Notes: generated from the sequence alone by a model not told the origin. Counted from the stretch's first letter, positions 42,667-51,421 are shown. The stretch is DNA of 64,000 bases from Pseudoclavibacter sp. 13-3 (GCF_021168475.1 NZ_JAJOZT010000001.1:372001-436000), one strand, 5' to 3'. Translations and numbers: made by a program.

Positions 42667-43791
42667 ATGACAACCTCGCACAGCATCCCCTTTCGCGCCG
42701 ACCAGGTCGGCAGTCTGCTTCGCCCGCCCGCCGTTCACGACGCGCGTGACCTCTTTGCCCGCGGCGAGATCGACGCTGTCGCGCTGCGCGCCGTCGAAGA
42801 CGAGCAGATCGCACGCGTCATCGCCAAGCAGCAGGAGGTCGGGCTGCAGGCCGTGACCGACGGTGAATTCCGTCGCGCCTTCTGGCACTTCGACTTCTTC
42901 AGCGGGCTCAACGGCGTCGAGATCGTCGAGGAAGACAGCGGCATGGCCTTTCACGGCACGGCGCCGAAGCCGCACGCCGTGCACATCACCGGCAAAGTGA
43001 GTTTTCCCGACGACCACCCCATGCTCGAGCACTTCCGCTTCGTGCGCGACCACACCACGGTCACGGCCAAGCAGTGCATCCCGGCGCCGACCGTGATGCA
43101 CTTCCGTCTGGCTCCCGAGAGCATCGATCACAGCGTCTACCCCGACCGTGCCTCGCTGTTCGCCGATCTGGCACAGACATGGCGCGATGCCGTGCGTGCG
43201 TTCCACGCCGCCGGCTGCCGGTACCTGCAGTTCGACGACACCGCCTGGGCCTACCTGTGCTCGGATCTCGAACTCGAGCGCGCCCGTGAGCGTGGTCTCG
43301 ACACCGAGAACATCGCTCAGGCCTACGCCGACCTGCTGAACGACATCGTTCGCGACCGCCCTGACGACATGACGATCACCACGCACGTCTGCCGTGGCAA
43401 CTTCCGGTCGACCTGGATCTCGTCAGGCGGCTACGAGCCGGTCGCCCCGTACCTGCTCGGCCAGGTCGACTACGACGGGTTCTTTCTGGAATACGACTCT
43501 GACCGTGCCGGCGGCTTCGAGCCACTGCGCTTTCTGCCCCATGACGGTCGCCGGGTCGTGCTCGGCCTGGTCACGTCGAAGTCGGGTGACCTCGAATCGG
43601 CGGATGCCGTGCGTGCGCGCATCCGCGAGGCCGCGGAGTTCGCCCCGCTCGATCAGCTCGCCCTGAGCCCGCAGTGCGGCTTCGCCTCGACGGAGGAGGG
43701 CAACGTGCTGACCGAGGAGCAGCAGTGGGCGAAGCTCCGCGAGATCACGAAGATCGCCGACGAGGTCTGGGGCTTTCCGCAGGATCGCTGA
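42667..43791 (+). CDS. MetE C-terminal-like methyltransferase (YxjG/YxjH type)
   Basis: A 374-residue protein equal to the catalytic half of cobalamin-independent methionine synthase: FRADQVGSLLRP start, TDGEFRRAFWHFDF, and zinc ligands suggested by His and Cys in THVCRGN and Cys in LSPQCGFAS. Short MetE-like proteins transfer methyl groups to homocysteine or related thiols from donors other than long folates. The ATG at 42667 fits the family start. It is divergent from thrC and overlaps pabB tail to tail by 47 bases, which is large. Confidence 0.88.
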   Translation: MTTSHSIPFRADQVGSLLRPPAVHDARDLFARGEIDAVALRAVEDEQIARVIAKQQEVGLQAVTDGEFRRAFWHFDFFSGLNGVEIVEEDSGMAFHGTAPKPHAVHITGKVSFPDDHPMLEHFRFVRDHTTVTAKQCIPAPTVMHFRLAPESIDHSVYPDRASLFADLAQTWRDAVRAFHAAGCRYLQFDDTAWAYLCSDLELERARERGLDTENIAQAYADLLNDIVRDRPDDMTITTHVCRGNFRSTWISSGGYEPVAPYLLGQVDYDGFFLEYDSDRAGGFEPLRFLPHDGRRVVLGLVTSKSGDLESADAVRARIREAAEFAPLDQLALSPQCGFASTEEGNVLTEEQQWAKLREITKIADEVWGFPQDR

Positions 43792-45346
43792 GCACGGGGT
43801 GCAGCAGCGCAGCGCCGACCACCCGCGCTTTGACCAGCGTCTCGGCGTACTCGGCTTCGGGCTGTGACAGCTGAGTGATCGCACCCCCGACGCCGAATGT
43901 CGCCCGGTGCGGCTCGACGATGATCGTGCGAATGACCACGCTGAGCGAGAGCGTGCCGTTCAGCGAGAGCCAGCCGAGGGCACCGGCATAGACACCGCGG
44001 GGGCCGCCCTCGAGCTCGTCGATGATCTGCATCGTGCGGCGTTTCGGCGCTCCGGTCATGGAGCCGGCCGGAAACGTCGCGCGTATGCAGTCGATCGCCG
44101 TGCAGTCGTCTCTCAGCTCTGCCCTGACCGTGCTGATCAGCTGATGGGCACCGGGAAACGACTCCACGGTGAACAGCCTCGGCACCCGCACGGTCTCTGG
44201 CCGGCACACACGACTCAGATCGTTTCGCATGAGATCGACGATCATGAGGTTCTCTGCGCGCTCTTTCTCCGACCTCCACAGCTCGTCGCGGCGCTGCGCG
44301 TCCTGGCGCGGAGTCGCTCCGCGCGGACTGGTACCCTTGATCGGCCGCGTCTCGACGGTTCTGTTCTCGTCGACTGTCAAGAAGCACTCTGGCGACGCGC
44401 TCAGCACCGAGAAGTCACCGCATCGCAGCAGTGCGCCGTAAGGAACCCGCGACAGCTCCCGAAGCCGCCGATAGGTTGACACCGGGTCGACCGACGCGGC
44501 GTACTCCCCCATGTTGGTCAGGCACACTTCGTACGAGTCACCGGCAGCTATGTGGCGCTGGCTCGCCTGCACCCGTTCGATGTAGCCAGCTTCGTCGTGA
44601 CGAAAGGCGAAAGTCGCCCGCAGCGTCGCATCGTCTGGGAGCGTCTGTGGCTGAGCCAGCACGGCCTGCCGCGATCGCGCTGAGCTCAAGCCGGGTTTCT
44701 GATGCGTCTGCGAGTGACTGCCCGATGACGCGTGCGGCGATGCCGCCAACTCCATCAGCGTGCGGGCGGTGCGCCGTATCCAGAGCCGCGACGCAGCATC
44801 CAGCCTCGTGTCGCCCCCGTTCGAGCGCAACGCCAGCAGCTGCACGTCACCCGTCACATGATCGAAGACGATCGCTCGCTCGACAAACGTCAGACGCCCG
44901 TCTGGCACGTCAGATGGGGTCAAGTCGGCCACGCCACAGGTGTTGGCCTTCAGCCCGTAGCCGAGATAGCCGACATAGCCGAGGCAGAAGCCTCCGGCTG
45001 CGGGCTGCGGCGCTCGCACGGCGAACCGCGTCAGCTGTGTCTGCGCAACGTGCAGCAGGTCTCCGTTGACACGTTCGCGACTGCCGTCGGCGGCGATTCT
45101 GCTCGTGTCGGGTTCGCCGGCGCGATACGAGAGCACGTGGGCATGCACGCCGTCGACTGTGCCCAGCACGCTGATCTTCGAACGTTCATCGTCACTGTTG
45201 CTGTCGAGCCAGAAGCTGTGCGCGTCATCGGCGTAGAGGGCTGCATGCACATCGGCGGCGCAGAGATCGATGCGCAGACGTCGCACATCGACCCACCAGT
45301 GTTCAGCGGTGGTCTCGTCAGCCGTGGTCTCGTCAGGTGCTGTCAT
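43745..45346 (-). CDS. pabB: aminodeoxychorismate synthase component I (PabB)
   Basis: A 533-residue chorismate-utilising enzyme. The C-terminal catalytic domain (about 230-510) has ETRPIKGTSPRG, whose lysine marks PabB as against anthranilate synthase (PIAGT), then DLMRNDLSRV, FPAGSMTGAPK and YAGALGW. It makes 4-amino-4-deoxychorismate for folate with a glutamine amidotransferase (PabA), which is not in this window. The ATG at 45346 overlaps the pabC stop (ATGA), so pabC-pabB form one unit. The last 25 residues extend into the convergent MetE-like gene. Confidence 0.9.
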   Translation of the reverse strand: MTAPDETTADETTAEHWWVDVRRLRIDLCAADVHAALYADDAHSFWLDSNSDDERSKISVLGTVDGVHAHVLSYRAGEPDTSRIAADGSRERVNGDLLHVAQTQLTRFAVRAPQPAAGGFCLGYVGYLGYGLKANTCGVADLTPSDVPDGRLTFVERAIVFDHVTGDVQLLALRSNGGDTRLDAASRLWIRRTARTLMELAASPHASSGSHSQTHQKPGLSSARSRQAVLAQPQTLPDDATLRATFAFRHDEAGYIERVQASQRHIAAGDSYEVCLTNMGEYAASVDPVSTYRRLRELSRVPYGALLRCGDFSVLSASPECFLTVDENRTVETRPIKGTSPRGATPRQDAQRRDELWRSEKERAENLMIVDLMRNDLSRVCRPETVRVPRLFTVESFPGAHQLISTVRAELRDDCTAIDCIRATFPAGSMTGAPKRRTMQIIDELEGGPRGVYAGALGWLSLNGTLSLSVVIRTIIVEPHRATFGVGGAITQLSQPEAEYAETLVKARVVGAALLHPVLSDPAESPRPRRRSS

Positions 45347-46155
45347 GTGTGCTCTTGCGTACTGGTCGTGCTCGTGCTGCGGCTCGGCATCGTCTTCACG
45401 TGCGCGGCCACCCACCGGACGCCGTCTTCCGCCGCCCCGCAGCCATCTGTCGTCACCGTGTCGAGCCACTCGACGAGGTGCTGCTCACGGCCTCGCAGCG
45501 CCGCTCGGTACTCGTTCGCACGCCCGATCGATGCGACTCGAAGGCCGTCCCAGGTGCTCACCACGCGAATGCCGTGCAGCGAGCTGAGCACCCACACCTC
45601 GTCGGCGGCACGCACCTCGGCCGGGGTGCAGAGCCGCCTCACGACGGTGTCGCCTCGAAGACCAGCGATCTGCGCGAGGGCCGCTTCTGTGACGCTCGGC
45701 AGTCGTTGTTCACTGCGCGACAGCACCAGGCAGCCCTCTGACCAGTGCACGATGCTGCTGAAGGCGCCCTCGCGAAGCGTTCCGTCTGCGCCCACCAGCA
45801 CCGCTTCGTCAGCTCCATTCGCCTGCGCCTGGGTGCGCAGCGACATCTGCACCGGAAAATCCGGGCCCTTCAGCGCTGGCTGCAGGCGAGGGTCGAAGAA
45901 CTGCGGTGTCCAGAGCCGCACCTCGGTGCGCAGCGTCGCCTCTGCGATCGGTCGAATCTGCACCGCGCACACCTGCTGATCGATCGATATCTTCGGGAAC
46001 CACAGGCCCGCTGCGAGTTCCGGTCTGCGAAGCAGCGCGCGGTAGACAGCGCGCACTCGGCTCAGCGCCCAGCCGCTGGCGCGCGACAGGCGCTCGATGT
46101 GACCGTCGACATCACGCACACGGCCGTGTCTGATGAGCAGCGAATCGTGCAGCAT
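45343..46155 (-). CDS. pabC: aminotransferase class IV, 4-amino-4-deoxychorismate lyase-like
   Basis: A 270-residue fold-type IV PLP protein. A lysine in LKGPDFP (about 105-111) is in the place of the Schiff-base Lys, and LREGAFSSIVHW (about 142-153) matches the conserved Glu-Gly-x-x-x-N/S region. It overlaps pabB by 4 bases, so release of 4-aminobenzoate and pyruvate from aminodeoxychorismate is the most likely reaction. The N-terminus HDSLLIRHGRVRDVDGHIERL is as in the family. The tail beyond 250 is Ser/Thr-rich. Confidence 0.82.
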   Translation of the reverse strand: MLHDSLLIRHGRVRDVDGHIERLSRASGWALSRVRAVYRALLRRPELAAGLWFPKISIDQQVCAVQIRPIAEATLRTEVRLWTPQFFDPRLQPALKGPDFPVQMSLRTQAQANGADEAVLVGADGTLREGAFSSIVHWSEGCLVLSRSEQRLPSVTEAALAQIAGLRGDTVVRRLCTPAEVRAADEVWVLSSLHGIRVVSTWDGLRVASIGRANEYRAALRGREQHLVEWLDTVTTDGCGAAEDGVRWVAAHVKTMPSRSTSTTSTQEHT

Positions 46156-46257
46156 GGGTCAACAATATCCGGGCCACGGTGCAGCACGGTCAGGATATGT
46201 CGCCAGCACCACGGGCTGATATGGTGCCGTCATGAGGCTGCCCCCTCCCTGCCTCGA

Positions 46258-47763
46258 CTATGCCGACTCGAGCGTCTCAGATTCCAGCACCGCGACCGCC
46301 CGCGGGTCCTGGAAGTCGCGCAGGCCGTCCAGCCCCTGCTCACGCCCCATACCCGACGACTTGAGTCCGCCGAACGGCGCGCGCAGATCGAGCCGGTTCG
46401 CGCCATGGTCGTTGACCCACACGTACCCGCAGACCAGCTGGCGAGCGACCCGCCGGGCCCGCGCCCCATCCATCGTCCAGACCGAGCCGCCCAGCGCCGC
46501 CCAGCTGTCGTTGGCCTGGCGAATCGCCTCGGCCTCGTCGTCGAAGGCGATCACCGGAATCACCGGCCCGAACTGTTCGTCGGCGACCACGCGCAGCTGG
46601 GTCGCCGGCTCGACCACGATGGCCGGCCGCACGAAGTTCCCTGCCGCCAGCTCACCTCCCGGCAGCTCGCCGAACTCACGCACGTCGGCCCCGTCGGCTT
46701 TCGCCTCGGCGATCAGCGCGTCGACGAACTCCTTCTGCGCCGCCGAGTGCAGCGGCCCCATCGTCGTCTTCGGGTCGGTCCCGTCGCCGAGCACGACCTG
46801 TTCGAGCCGTTCTGACAGCCCGGCCACCAGCTCGTCGAGGCGCGAGCGATGCACGTAGATGCGCTTGGCGTTCATGCAGATCTGCCCGGTCGAGTCGAAC
46901 ACCGCGTGGAAGAGCCGGTCGAGATGCTCTTCGTCGAGCGGGGCATCGTCGAAGACGATCGCTGCGTCGTTGCCGCCGAGTTCCAGCGTCACACGGGTCA
47001 GCGTGGGCGCGGCGAGCGCCATCATGCGCCGCCCGCCGCCGACGCTGCCGGTGAAGCAGACCTTCGCGACGTCGTCGTTGCGAATCAGCCCCGTCATATG
47101 GGCATCCGCGCCGGTCACGACGTTCAGCACCCCCGCAGGCAGACGCTCGGCCACCCGCTGTACGAGCCGCGCGGTCGCCAGCGGCGCGGTCAGTGGCGGC
47201 TTCACGATCACCGTGTTGCCGGCCAGCAGCGCATACGGCAGCGACGCCGCGAGAATCGCCAGCGGCCAGTTGAATGGCACGATCACCGTGACCACACCGA
47301 GTGGCTGATACGTCACCGTCGTCTCAACCGGAACTCCGGGCTCGGCATGCAGCACGGCAGCCGCATCGACCTGATCGGCCAGGGTGAGCGCCTGACGCCA
47401 GCGCAGCTCGAAGACGAGTGCGTCGACCCACGCCTCGGCGACGATCTTGCCGTTCTCTCGTGACAGCAGCGCGGCATCCCCATCACGGTCGGTCGCGATG
47501 TCGGCAACGGCCTCGGTCATGAGGCGGGCGCGCTCCTGCGGCGTCAGCGCCGACCACTGCGCAAATGCGCCTTTCGCTGCGGTAACGGCGTCTGCCACGT
47601 CTGCGGTCGACGCCGCCGCAGCGCGGCCGACGATGCGGGTCGGCCTCGCCGGATCCGTGATGGCCGTCGTTTCGACGGTCGAACGCGCGGCGCCGTCGAT
47701 GTAGAGCGACGAGGTCGTCGCAGCGGGCGTCGAATCATTCTGTGGATGCGCGACATCAGTCAT
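46258..47763 (-). CDS. aldehyde dehydrogenase family protein
   Basis: A 501-residue NAD(P)-dependent aldehyde dehydrogenase: PFNWPL with the catalytic Asn, TGSVGGGR, LELGGNDAAIV with the general-base Glu, GQICMNAKR with the nucleophile Cys, and EQFGPVIPV. It oxidises an aldehyde to its acid; residues around the substrate channel do not reveal which. The start at 47763 gives the family length; upstream sequence in the same frame lacks coding character. It stands alone, downstream of a 500-base noncoding region. Confidence 0.9.
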   Translation of the reverse strand: MTDVAHPQNDSTPAATTSSLYIDGAARSTVETTAITDPARPTRIVGRAAAASTADVADAVTAAKGAFAQWSALTPQERARLMTEAVADIATDRDGDAALLSRENGKIVAEAWVDALVFELRWRQALTLADQVDAAAVLHAEPGVPVETTVTYQPLGVVTVIVPFNWPLAILAASLPYALLAGNTVIVKPPLTAPLATARLVQRVAERLPAGVLNVVTGADAHMTGLIRNDDVAKVCFTGSVGGGRRMMALAAPTLTRVTLELGGNDAAIVFDDAPLDEEHLDRLFHAVFDSTGQICMNAKRIYVHRSRLDELVAGLSERLEQVVLGDGTDPKTTMGPLHSAAQKEFVDALIAEAKADGADVREFGELPGGELAAGNFVRPAIVVEPATQLRVVADEQFGPVIPVIAFDDEAEAIRQANDSWAALGGSVWTMDGARARRVARQLVCGYVWVNDHGANRLDLRAPFGGLKSSGMGREQGLDGLRDFQDPRAVAVLESETLESA

Positions 47764-48244
47764 GCGGTCTGCTCTCAGTCGTGGGTGGGCGCGGCTGGGT
47801 GTGGTGTTCTGCGTACTGGCGCAGGCTGGCACCAACACTATCCCAGCTCCCGGCATCTGGGCGCCCCAGTCTTCATGACTGCCCTCTCGCGCAATTGTTG
47901 CCCTCTCGCTGCCGAGCCCACTGTCCTTGCCCCAGCGCAGCACGGATTTGTCGAACATGGCACCGTTCCGCCCAGATTCACCTGATCTCAGCAGAACCAT
48001 GTGCATCCGAGCGGATCCGTGCCACGGCACACCGCTGATCAGCACAGAGACAGAGGCACAGACAGCCTCTGCTGGGCGTCTCCGCAGGGCATAGCACTGC
48101 ATTGCCCGCTGCGCACAGATGAACCCCACGCAGATGCCCCCAAACACAGATGCCCCAAAAAGACACAGATGCCCCCGTGAACGAGAATGCATGGCGCATG
48201 CGCTGCCCTGAAACCGCCTGACATGCTGGGCGGCCCCAGAAACG
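47764..48244. other. noncoding stretch with short repeats between the aldehyde dehydrogenase and tRNA-Ala
   Basis: I see no convincing gene in these 481 bases. They hold a 7-7-7 inverted repeat CAGAGGC-N7-GCCTCTG (48051-48071) and a run of CACAGATG-type direct repeats (48114-48175). The aldehyde dehydrogenase promoter should lie in the left part, but I cannot fix it. Confidence 0.6.
48114..48175. repeat. degenerate direct repeats of CACAGATGCCCC
   Basis: Copies begin at 48114 (CACAGATGAACC), 48129 (CGCAGATGCCCC), 48145 (CACAGATGCCCC) and 48164 (CACAGATGCCCC), with 15-19 base spacing and A-rich spacers. They are too short and irregular for a CRISPR array. Function unknown. Confidence 0.6.
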
Positions 48245-48280
48245 CAGAAATCCCGCCAGTTGCACCTGGCGGGATTTCTG
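48245..48280 (-). terminator. terminator hairpin downstream of tRNA-Ala
   Basis: A perfect 15-bp inverted repeat (48245-48259 with 48266-48280) with a 6-base loop TTGCAC. The stem contains a T-rich outer part (ATTTCTG) and is followed on the minus strand by GCGTTTCT. It begins 31 bases after the tRNA 3' end and is well placed to end its transcript. Confidence 0.8.
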
Positions 48281-48311
48281 AAGTTACGAGTGATGTCTCA
48301 ACCATCTCGTG

Positions 48312-48384
48312 TGGACCTGAGGGGACTCGAACCCCTGACCCCCTGCATGCCATGCAGGTGCGCTACCAGCTGCGCCACAGGCCC
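48312..48384 (-). tRNA. tRNA-Ala (GGC anticodon)
   Basis: A 73-base cloverleaf on the minus strand. The acceptor stem GGGCCTG pairs with CAGGTCC and contains the G3-U70 wobble that identifies alanine tRNAs. The D arm is GCGC-AGCTGGTA-GCGC, the anticodon stem CCTGC/GCAGG encloses the loop ATGGCAT (anticodon GGC), and the T arm is AGGGG-TTCGAGT-CCCCT. The discriminator is A at 48312; no CCA is encoded. Neighbouring rsfS is a usual companion in actinobacteria. Confidence 0.97.
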
Positions 48385-48431
48385 CTTTCGGAGCTTTGAA
48401 AACACCTCACGGCGTTTCAGCCAACTCGATC

Positions 48432-48461
48432 ATCTTAGACTGAAGTAGCGACGGTTTGCAA
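48432..48461 (-). promoter_or_regulatory. promoter of tRNA-Ala
   Basis: On the minus strand TTGCAA (48461-48456) and TAAGAT (48437-48432) are separated by 18 bases, which would start transcription about 40 bases before the mature tRNA 5' end. Confidence 0.55.
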
Positions 48462-48589
48462 CTCGATCTGTAGATACCTGCCGAAATCAGTCGCCAACAG
48501 CTCAGTCACGAAGATCCTCCACGGCCGCCGAGTCTCTGCTTTGCCACGGTTCGTCACAGTGGAAACCACTGACTATTCGCCACGTCGCT

Positions 48590-48725
48590 CGAACCGCGCT
48601 ACTCAGCCACGCTGCCCACGACGCTCGTCGAACCGCGCACCACTCAGCCACGCTATTCACCACGCTGCTTCATCCGCGCACTCAGCCACGCCGTGCACGG
48701 CGCCGCTCCAACCGAGAGCTCAGCC
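48590..48725. repeat. decayed tandem repeats of about 40 bases with ACTCAGCCACGCT core
   Basis: Four imperfect copies begin near 48590, 48629, 48671 and 48708. Each has a CGAACCGCGC-like part (CATCCGCGC, CCAACCGAG in the later ones), then (A)CTCAGCCACG. The last copies overlap the 3' end of the TIGR02611-type gene on the minus strand. The remaining bases between this array and the tRNA promoter (48462-48589) show nothing clear. Confidence 0.6.
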
Positions 48726-49026
48726 ACGTCCAGAGCCTCTTGAGCGGCTTCAGCGCCTTGGCGGCCCAGGCGAACTCCGTCGAGAGAATGCCGAGACCGA
48801 AGAAGATCACAACCCATCCGGGGCCAGGCAGCGGCAGCAGCACGACGCCGAGCACCAGCACGCACCCGCCGAAGCCGGCGACACCGGTCCGCCAGATGCG
48901 CAGCATGCGCGGATGCCTTCCCAGCCAGCGACGAAAAACACCCCGCTCAGGGGCATCTGCCTCGTCAGCCGCAGCGACGAGGTCAGCACCCGATTCAGCG
49001 AGCAGACGCGCTCTGCGCACCATCAT
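48682..49026 (-). CDS. TIGR02611 family membrane protein (PGPGW motif)
   Basis: About 114 residues: a hydrophilic N-terminus, FRRWLGRHPRMLRIWRTGVAGFGG leading into a membrane segment VLVLGVVLLPLPGPGWVVIFFGLGIL that contains the family's Pro-Gly-Pro-Gly-Trp motif, then an amphipathic Lys/Arg-rich tail. Role unknown; small membrane proteins of this type are widespread in actinobacteria. The start is uncertain: ATGs at 49026 and 49023 lie within the end of rsfS (about 30 bases of overlap). The tail is encoded by part of a tandem repeat. Confidence 0.75.
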   Translation of the reverse strand: MMVRRARLLAESGADLVAAADEADAPERGVFRRWLGRHPRMLRIWRTGVAGFGGCVLVLGVVLLPLPGPGWVVIFFGLGILSTEFAWAAKALKPLKRLWTWLSSRLERRRARRG

Positions 49027-49381
49027 GCAGCTCAAGCTCGACCACGGGCGCGGTGTTCCAGATGCGCTCCAGCGCATAGAAATCGCGCGACTCGGCCTGG
49101 AAGGTGTGCACGACCACGTCACCGAAGTTCTGCAGCACCCACTCCCCCAGTTCGCGCCCCTCGCGGCCGCGCATCTTCACACCGTTCTCGACCATGGCGT
49201 CTTGCACGGCATCGGCGATGGCGACGACGTTGCGATCGCTTGAGCCGGTGACGATCACGAAGATGTCTGCGAACGGGTTCGTTCCCGAGACGTCGAGCGC
49301 GACGATGTCATGCCCGTTCAAGTCGAGTGCGGCCTGGGCGGCGATCTGTGCCAGGCGTTTCGCCTCTGCGGTGGCCGTCAT
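48995..49381 (-). CDS. rsfS: ribosome silencing factor RsfS
   Basis: A 128-residue RsfS/Iojap protein: DIVALDVSGTNPFADIFVIVTGSSDRNVVAIADAV and EGRELGEWVLQNFGDVVVHTF are the family signature. It binds ribosomal protein uL14 and blocks subunit joining when nutrients are short. It starts with ATG overlapping the stop of the disordered membrane protein gene (ATGA) in the nadD-rsfS operon. Confidence 0.95.
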   Translation of the reverse strand: MTATAEAKRLAQIAAQAALDLNGHDIVALDVSGTNPFADIFVIVTGSSDRNVVAIADAVQDAMVENGVKMRGREGRELGEWVLQNFGDVVVHTFQAESRDFYALERIWNTAPVVELELHDGAQSASAR

Positions 49382-50478
49382 GCGCCGAAGATCCGCAGCA
49401 ACACGAACACGGTGGCGGCAATGAGCAGCACACCGGCGCCGATCAGCAGGCCGATCGACAGTTTGTTCATGCGATCGTGCTGTGAGTTCTCGGGCAGAAT
49501 GCGGTCGGTCTCATAGCGACGCACCGTCTCGACCGCAGACACCGGTCGAGTCTCGTCGGTCACGGGCACCGAGTCGCTGGTGTCTGCCAGCGGGTCGCCG
49601 CGATCTTTCTCGTATGCGGCCGGGATGACGCCGGTGTCAGTGGTCAGCTGAGGCAGGGTGATCGAGCCGGTCGTGATCAGCACGTCACCGGTCGAGTCGA
49701 GCGGCAGAGCCAGACTGTTCTGCTCGGGCGTACTCGGCAGCACCAAGACGCTGGCCGTTGCAGGCCCGGTCGTGATAGTGGGCTTGTCGGGAGCGATCCG
49801 AGCATCAACGTCGCTGTCAGACGTCGCAGGAGTGATGATGACCGGCTTGCTGGCCGGCTTCGACTTCGTGAGGGAGTGTTCGACCTCAGTTCTCGCGGTG
49901 ACCGGATCATCGGCGAGCAGCGGCCGACGACGACGTGGTGCCGACGCGGATGCTGCGGCCTGCGGGGCCGGTGTCTTGGTCGGGGCCGGCGTCTTGGTCG
50001 CAGAGCCGACCGACGCTGTCTGGCCGCCGGCAGACTTGCCTCTCGGGCGCGCCGCTTCGACGGGTGCAGCGGGCTTGGCTGTCGCCGGTGTGGCCGACTT
50101 CACGAAGGCAGACCCGGCCGAGCTGGCAGGCTTCGGCGCGGCGGCCGTGCTCGTCGACGCCTTCGGGCGTGTCGTCGACGGGCGCACTGTCTCAGTCTGC
50201 TGGGCTCCATGCCGGTGATGGGCGCGATGCGCTTCGGCACTTCGTGACGTCGTCTCGGGCGACTTCTGCGCAGGCGGTGTCGGCGCCGAGGTGGTGCGCG
50301 GCTGCGACGCTGCGGCCGAGTTCACATGCCCACTCGCCGCCGGCTTCTTCACGTCGTCGTTCTGACTCTTCGACGCCTCGCTCGGAGTCTTCGTCGCTGC
50401 GGCCTCGGAGGCAGCCAGCTGAGCCGCGCGCTCTCGTGCACGCAGCTCTCGCCGCGTCAGCTGATGTTCTTCGGCCAC
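49378..50478 (-). CDS. disordered protein with C-terminal membrane anchor
   Basis: A 366-residue protein: a basic start (TRRELRARERAAQ), a long Ala/Pro/Thr/Ser/Lys-rich disordered region, a less repetitive Thr/Val part (about 215-320) and one membrane segment near the C-terminus (NKLSIGLLIGAGVLLIAATVFVLL) with four residues after it. It has no signal peptide, so it is probably a tail-anchored protein facing the cytoplasm. It begins directly after the nadD stop and overlaps rsfS. I recall unnamed proteins of this kind between nadD and rsfS in related actinobacteria; function unknown. Confidence 0.75.
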   Translation of the reverse strand: MAEEHQLTRRELRARERAAQLAASEAAATKTPSEASKSQNDDVKKPAASGHVNSAAASQPRTTSAPTPPAQKSPETTSRSAEAHRAHHRHGAQQTETVRPSTTRPKASTSTAAAPKPASSAGSAFVKSATPATAKPAAPVEAARPRGKSAGGQTASVGSATKTPAPTKTPAPQAAASASAPRRRRPLLADDPVTARTEVEHSLTKSKPASKPVIITPATSDSDVDARIAPDKPTITTGPATASVLVLPSTPEQNSLALPLDSTGDVLITTGSITLPQLTTDTGVIPAAYEKDRGDPLADTSDSVPVTDETRPVSAVETVRRYETDRILPENSQHDRMNKLSIGLLIGAGVLLIAATVFVLLRIFGA

Positions 50479-51093
50479 TTAGTCCTCATCCCGATACAGT
50501 CCGTATTTGCTGATGTACTGGACAACGCCGTCTGGCACCAAGTACCACACGGGCTGACCACGGCGCGCACGCCGCCGACAGTCTGTCGACGATATCGCAA
50601 GCGCAGGTATCTCTAGCAAGCTTACGTCGTCATGCGGCAGGCTCGAAAGTGAGAGTGGATGACCGGGCCTGCTGACCGCGACGAAATGTGCGAGCTTCCA
50701 GAGCTCTTCGCTGTCTTTCCACGTCAGAATCTGTGCGATGGCATCGGCCCCAGAGATGAAGAAGAGTTCTGCTTCGGGTCGCAGACGATGCAGGTCGCGG
50801 AGCGTGTCGATCGTGTAGGTCGGACCGGCCCGGTCGATGTCGACCCGGCTCACCGTGAAACGCGGGTTCGAAGCCGTGGCGATCACCGTCATCAGATAGC
50901 GCTGGTCGGCGTCGGTGACGCGACGGTCGGCTTTCATCCACGGTTGCCCCGTGGGAACGAACACCACCTCGTCAAGGTCGAAGGCGTTCGCGACCTCGCT
51001 GGCAGCCACCAAGTGGCCATGGTGGATCGGATCGAAGGTACCGCCCATGACGCCGATGCGCCGACGACGATGCGCGGTGGTCTGTGTGTGCAC
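50479..51093 (-). CDS. nadD: nicotinate-nucleotide adenylyltransferase
   Basis: A 204-residue Nad[17 protein letters not shown] is the nucleotidyltransferase motif, [10 protein letters not shown] the NaMN contact, [17 protein letters not shown] and a C-terminal [15 protein letters not shown] (the usual second Ile/Arg pattern ISSTxIR is slightly changed). It adenylates nicotinate mononucleotide in NAD synthesis. The start is a GTG without a strong ribosome site, 15 residues before the motif. It is in line with proA upstream and rsfS downstream. Confidence 0.94.
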   Translation of the reverse strand: MHTQTTAHRRRRIGVMGGTFDPIHHGHLVAASEVANAFDLDEVVFVPTGQPWMKADRRVTDADQRYLMTVIATASNPRFTVSRVDIDRAGPTYTIDTLRDLHRLRPEAELFFISGADAIAQILTWKDSEELWKLAHFVAVSRPGHPLSLSSLPHDDVSLLEIPALAISSTDCRRRARRGQPVWYLVPDGVVQYISKYGLYRDED

Positions 51094-51107
51094 GCGACTG
51101 GCGGAGC

Positions 51108-51323
51108 TCAGTGCCCCTGGTGCGTCTCTGAACCGGCGGCCAGCTCAGGAAGCGGCGGCACGACCTCGTCGTGGTGCCGGTTGTTGACGTCACGGTAGCT
51201 GAACACGATGAGGCCCAGCAGAATGAAGAATGCGGCGGCGATCAGCGCGAAGCCCCACGGGGGCATCGGCATCGAGTGCTCCACCGGTTCAGCGGCAAGT
51301 ACGTTCACGACAGTTGCAAACAT
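51108..51323 (-). CDS. small single-pass membrane protein
   Basis: A 71-residue protein with one hydrophobic segment ([21 protein letters not shown], about 23-43) and a polar C-terminus rich in His and acidic residues. GAGGA precedes the ATG. It lies between proA and nadD, on the same strand, where related actinobacteria also have a small membrane protein. Function unknown. Confidence 0.75.
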   Translation of the reverse strand: MFATVVNVLAAEPVEHSMPMPPWGFALIAAAFFILLGLIVFSYRDVNNRHHDEVVPPLPELAAGSETHQGH

Positions 51324-51421
51324 TGTGTCCTCATCTTCTGACTACTCACCCCAATGATAGAGGATCATGAGACGTCATCCGTACACGCGAGGCCGTGGGC
51401 CCGCCACGCGCCGATCGACGA

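Noticed and set aside
45347-45469. Longer N-terminus for pabB
   Set aside because: The extension lies antiparallel in the pabC coding region in another frame; the ATG at 45346 makes the usual ATGA overlap.
48114-48175. CRISPR array
   Set aside because: Repeats are 8-12 bases, imperfect, with 3-7 base spacers; no cas gene in the window.
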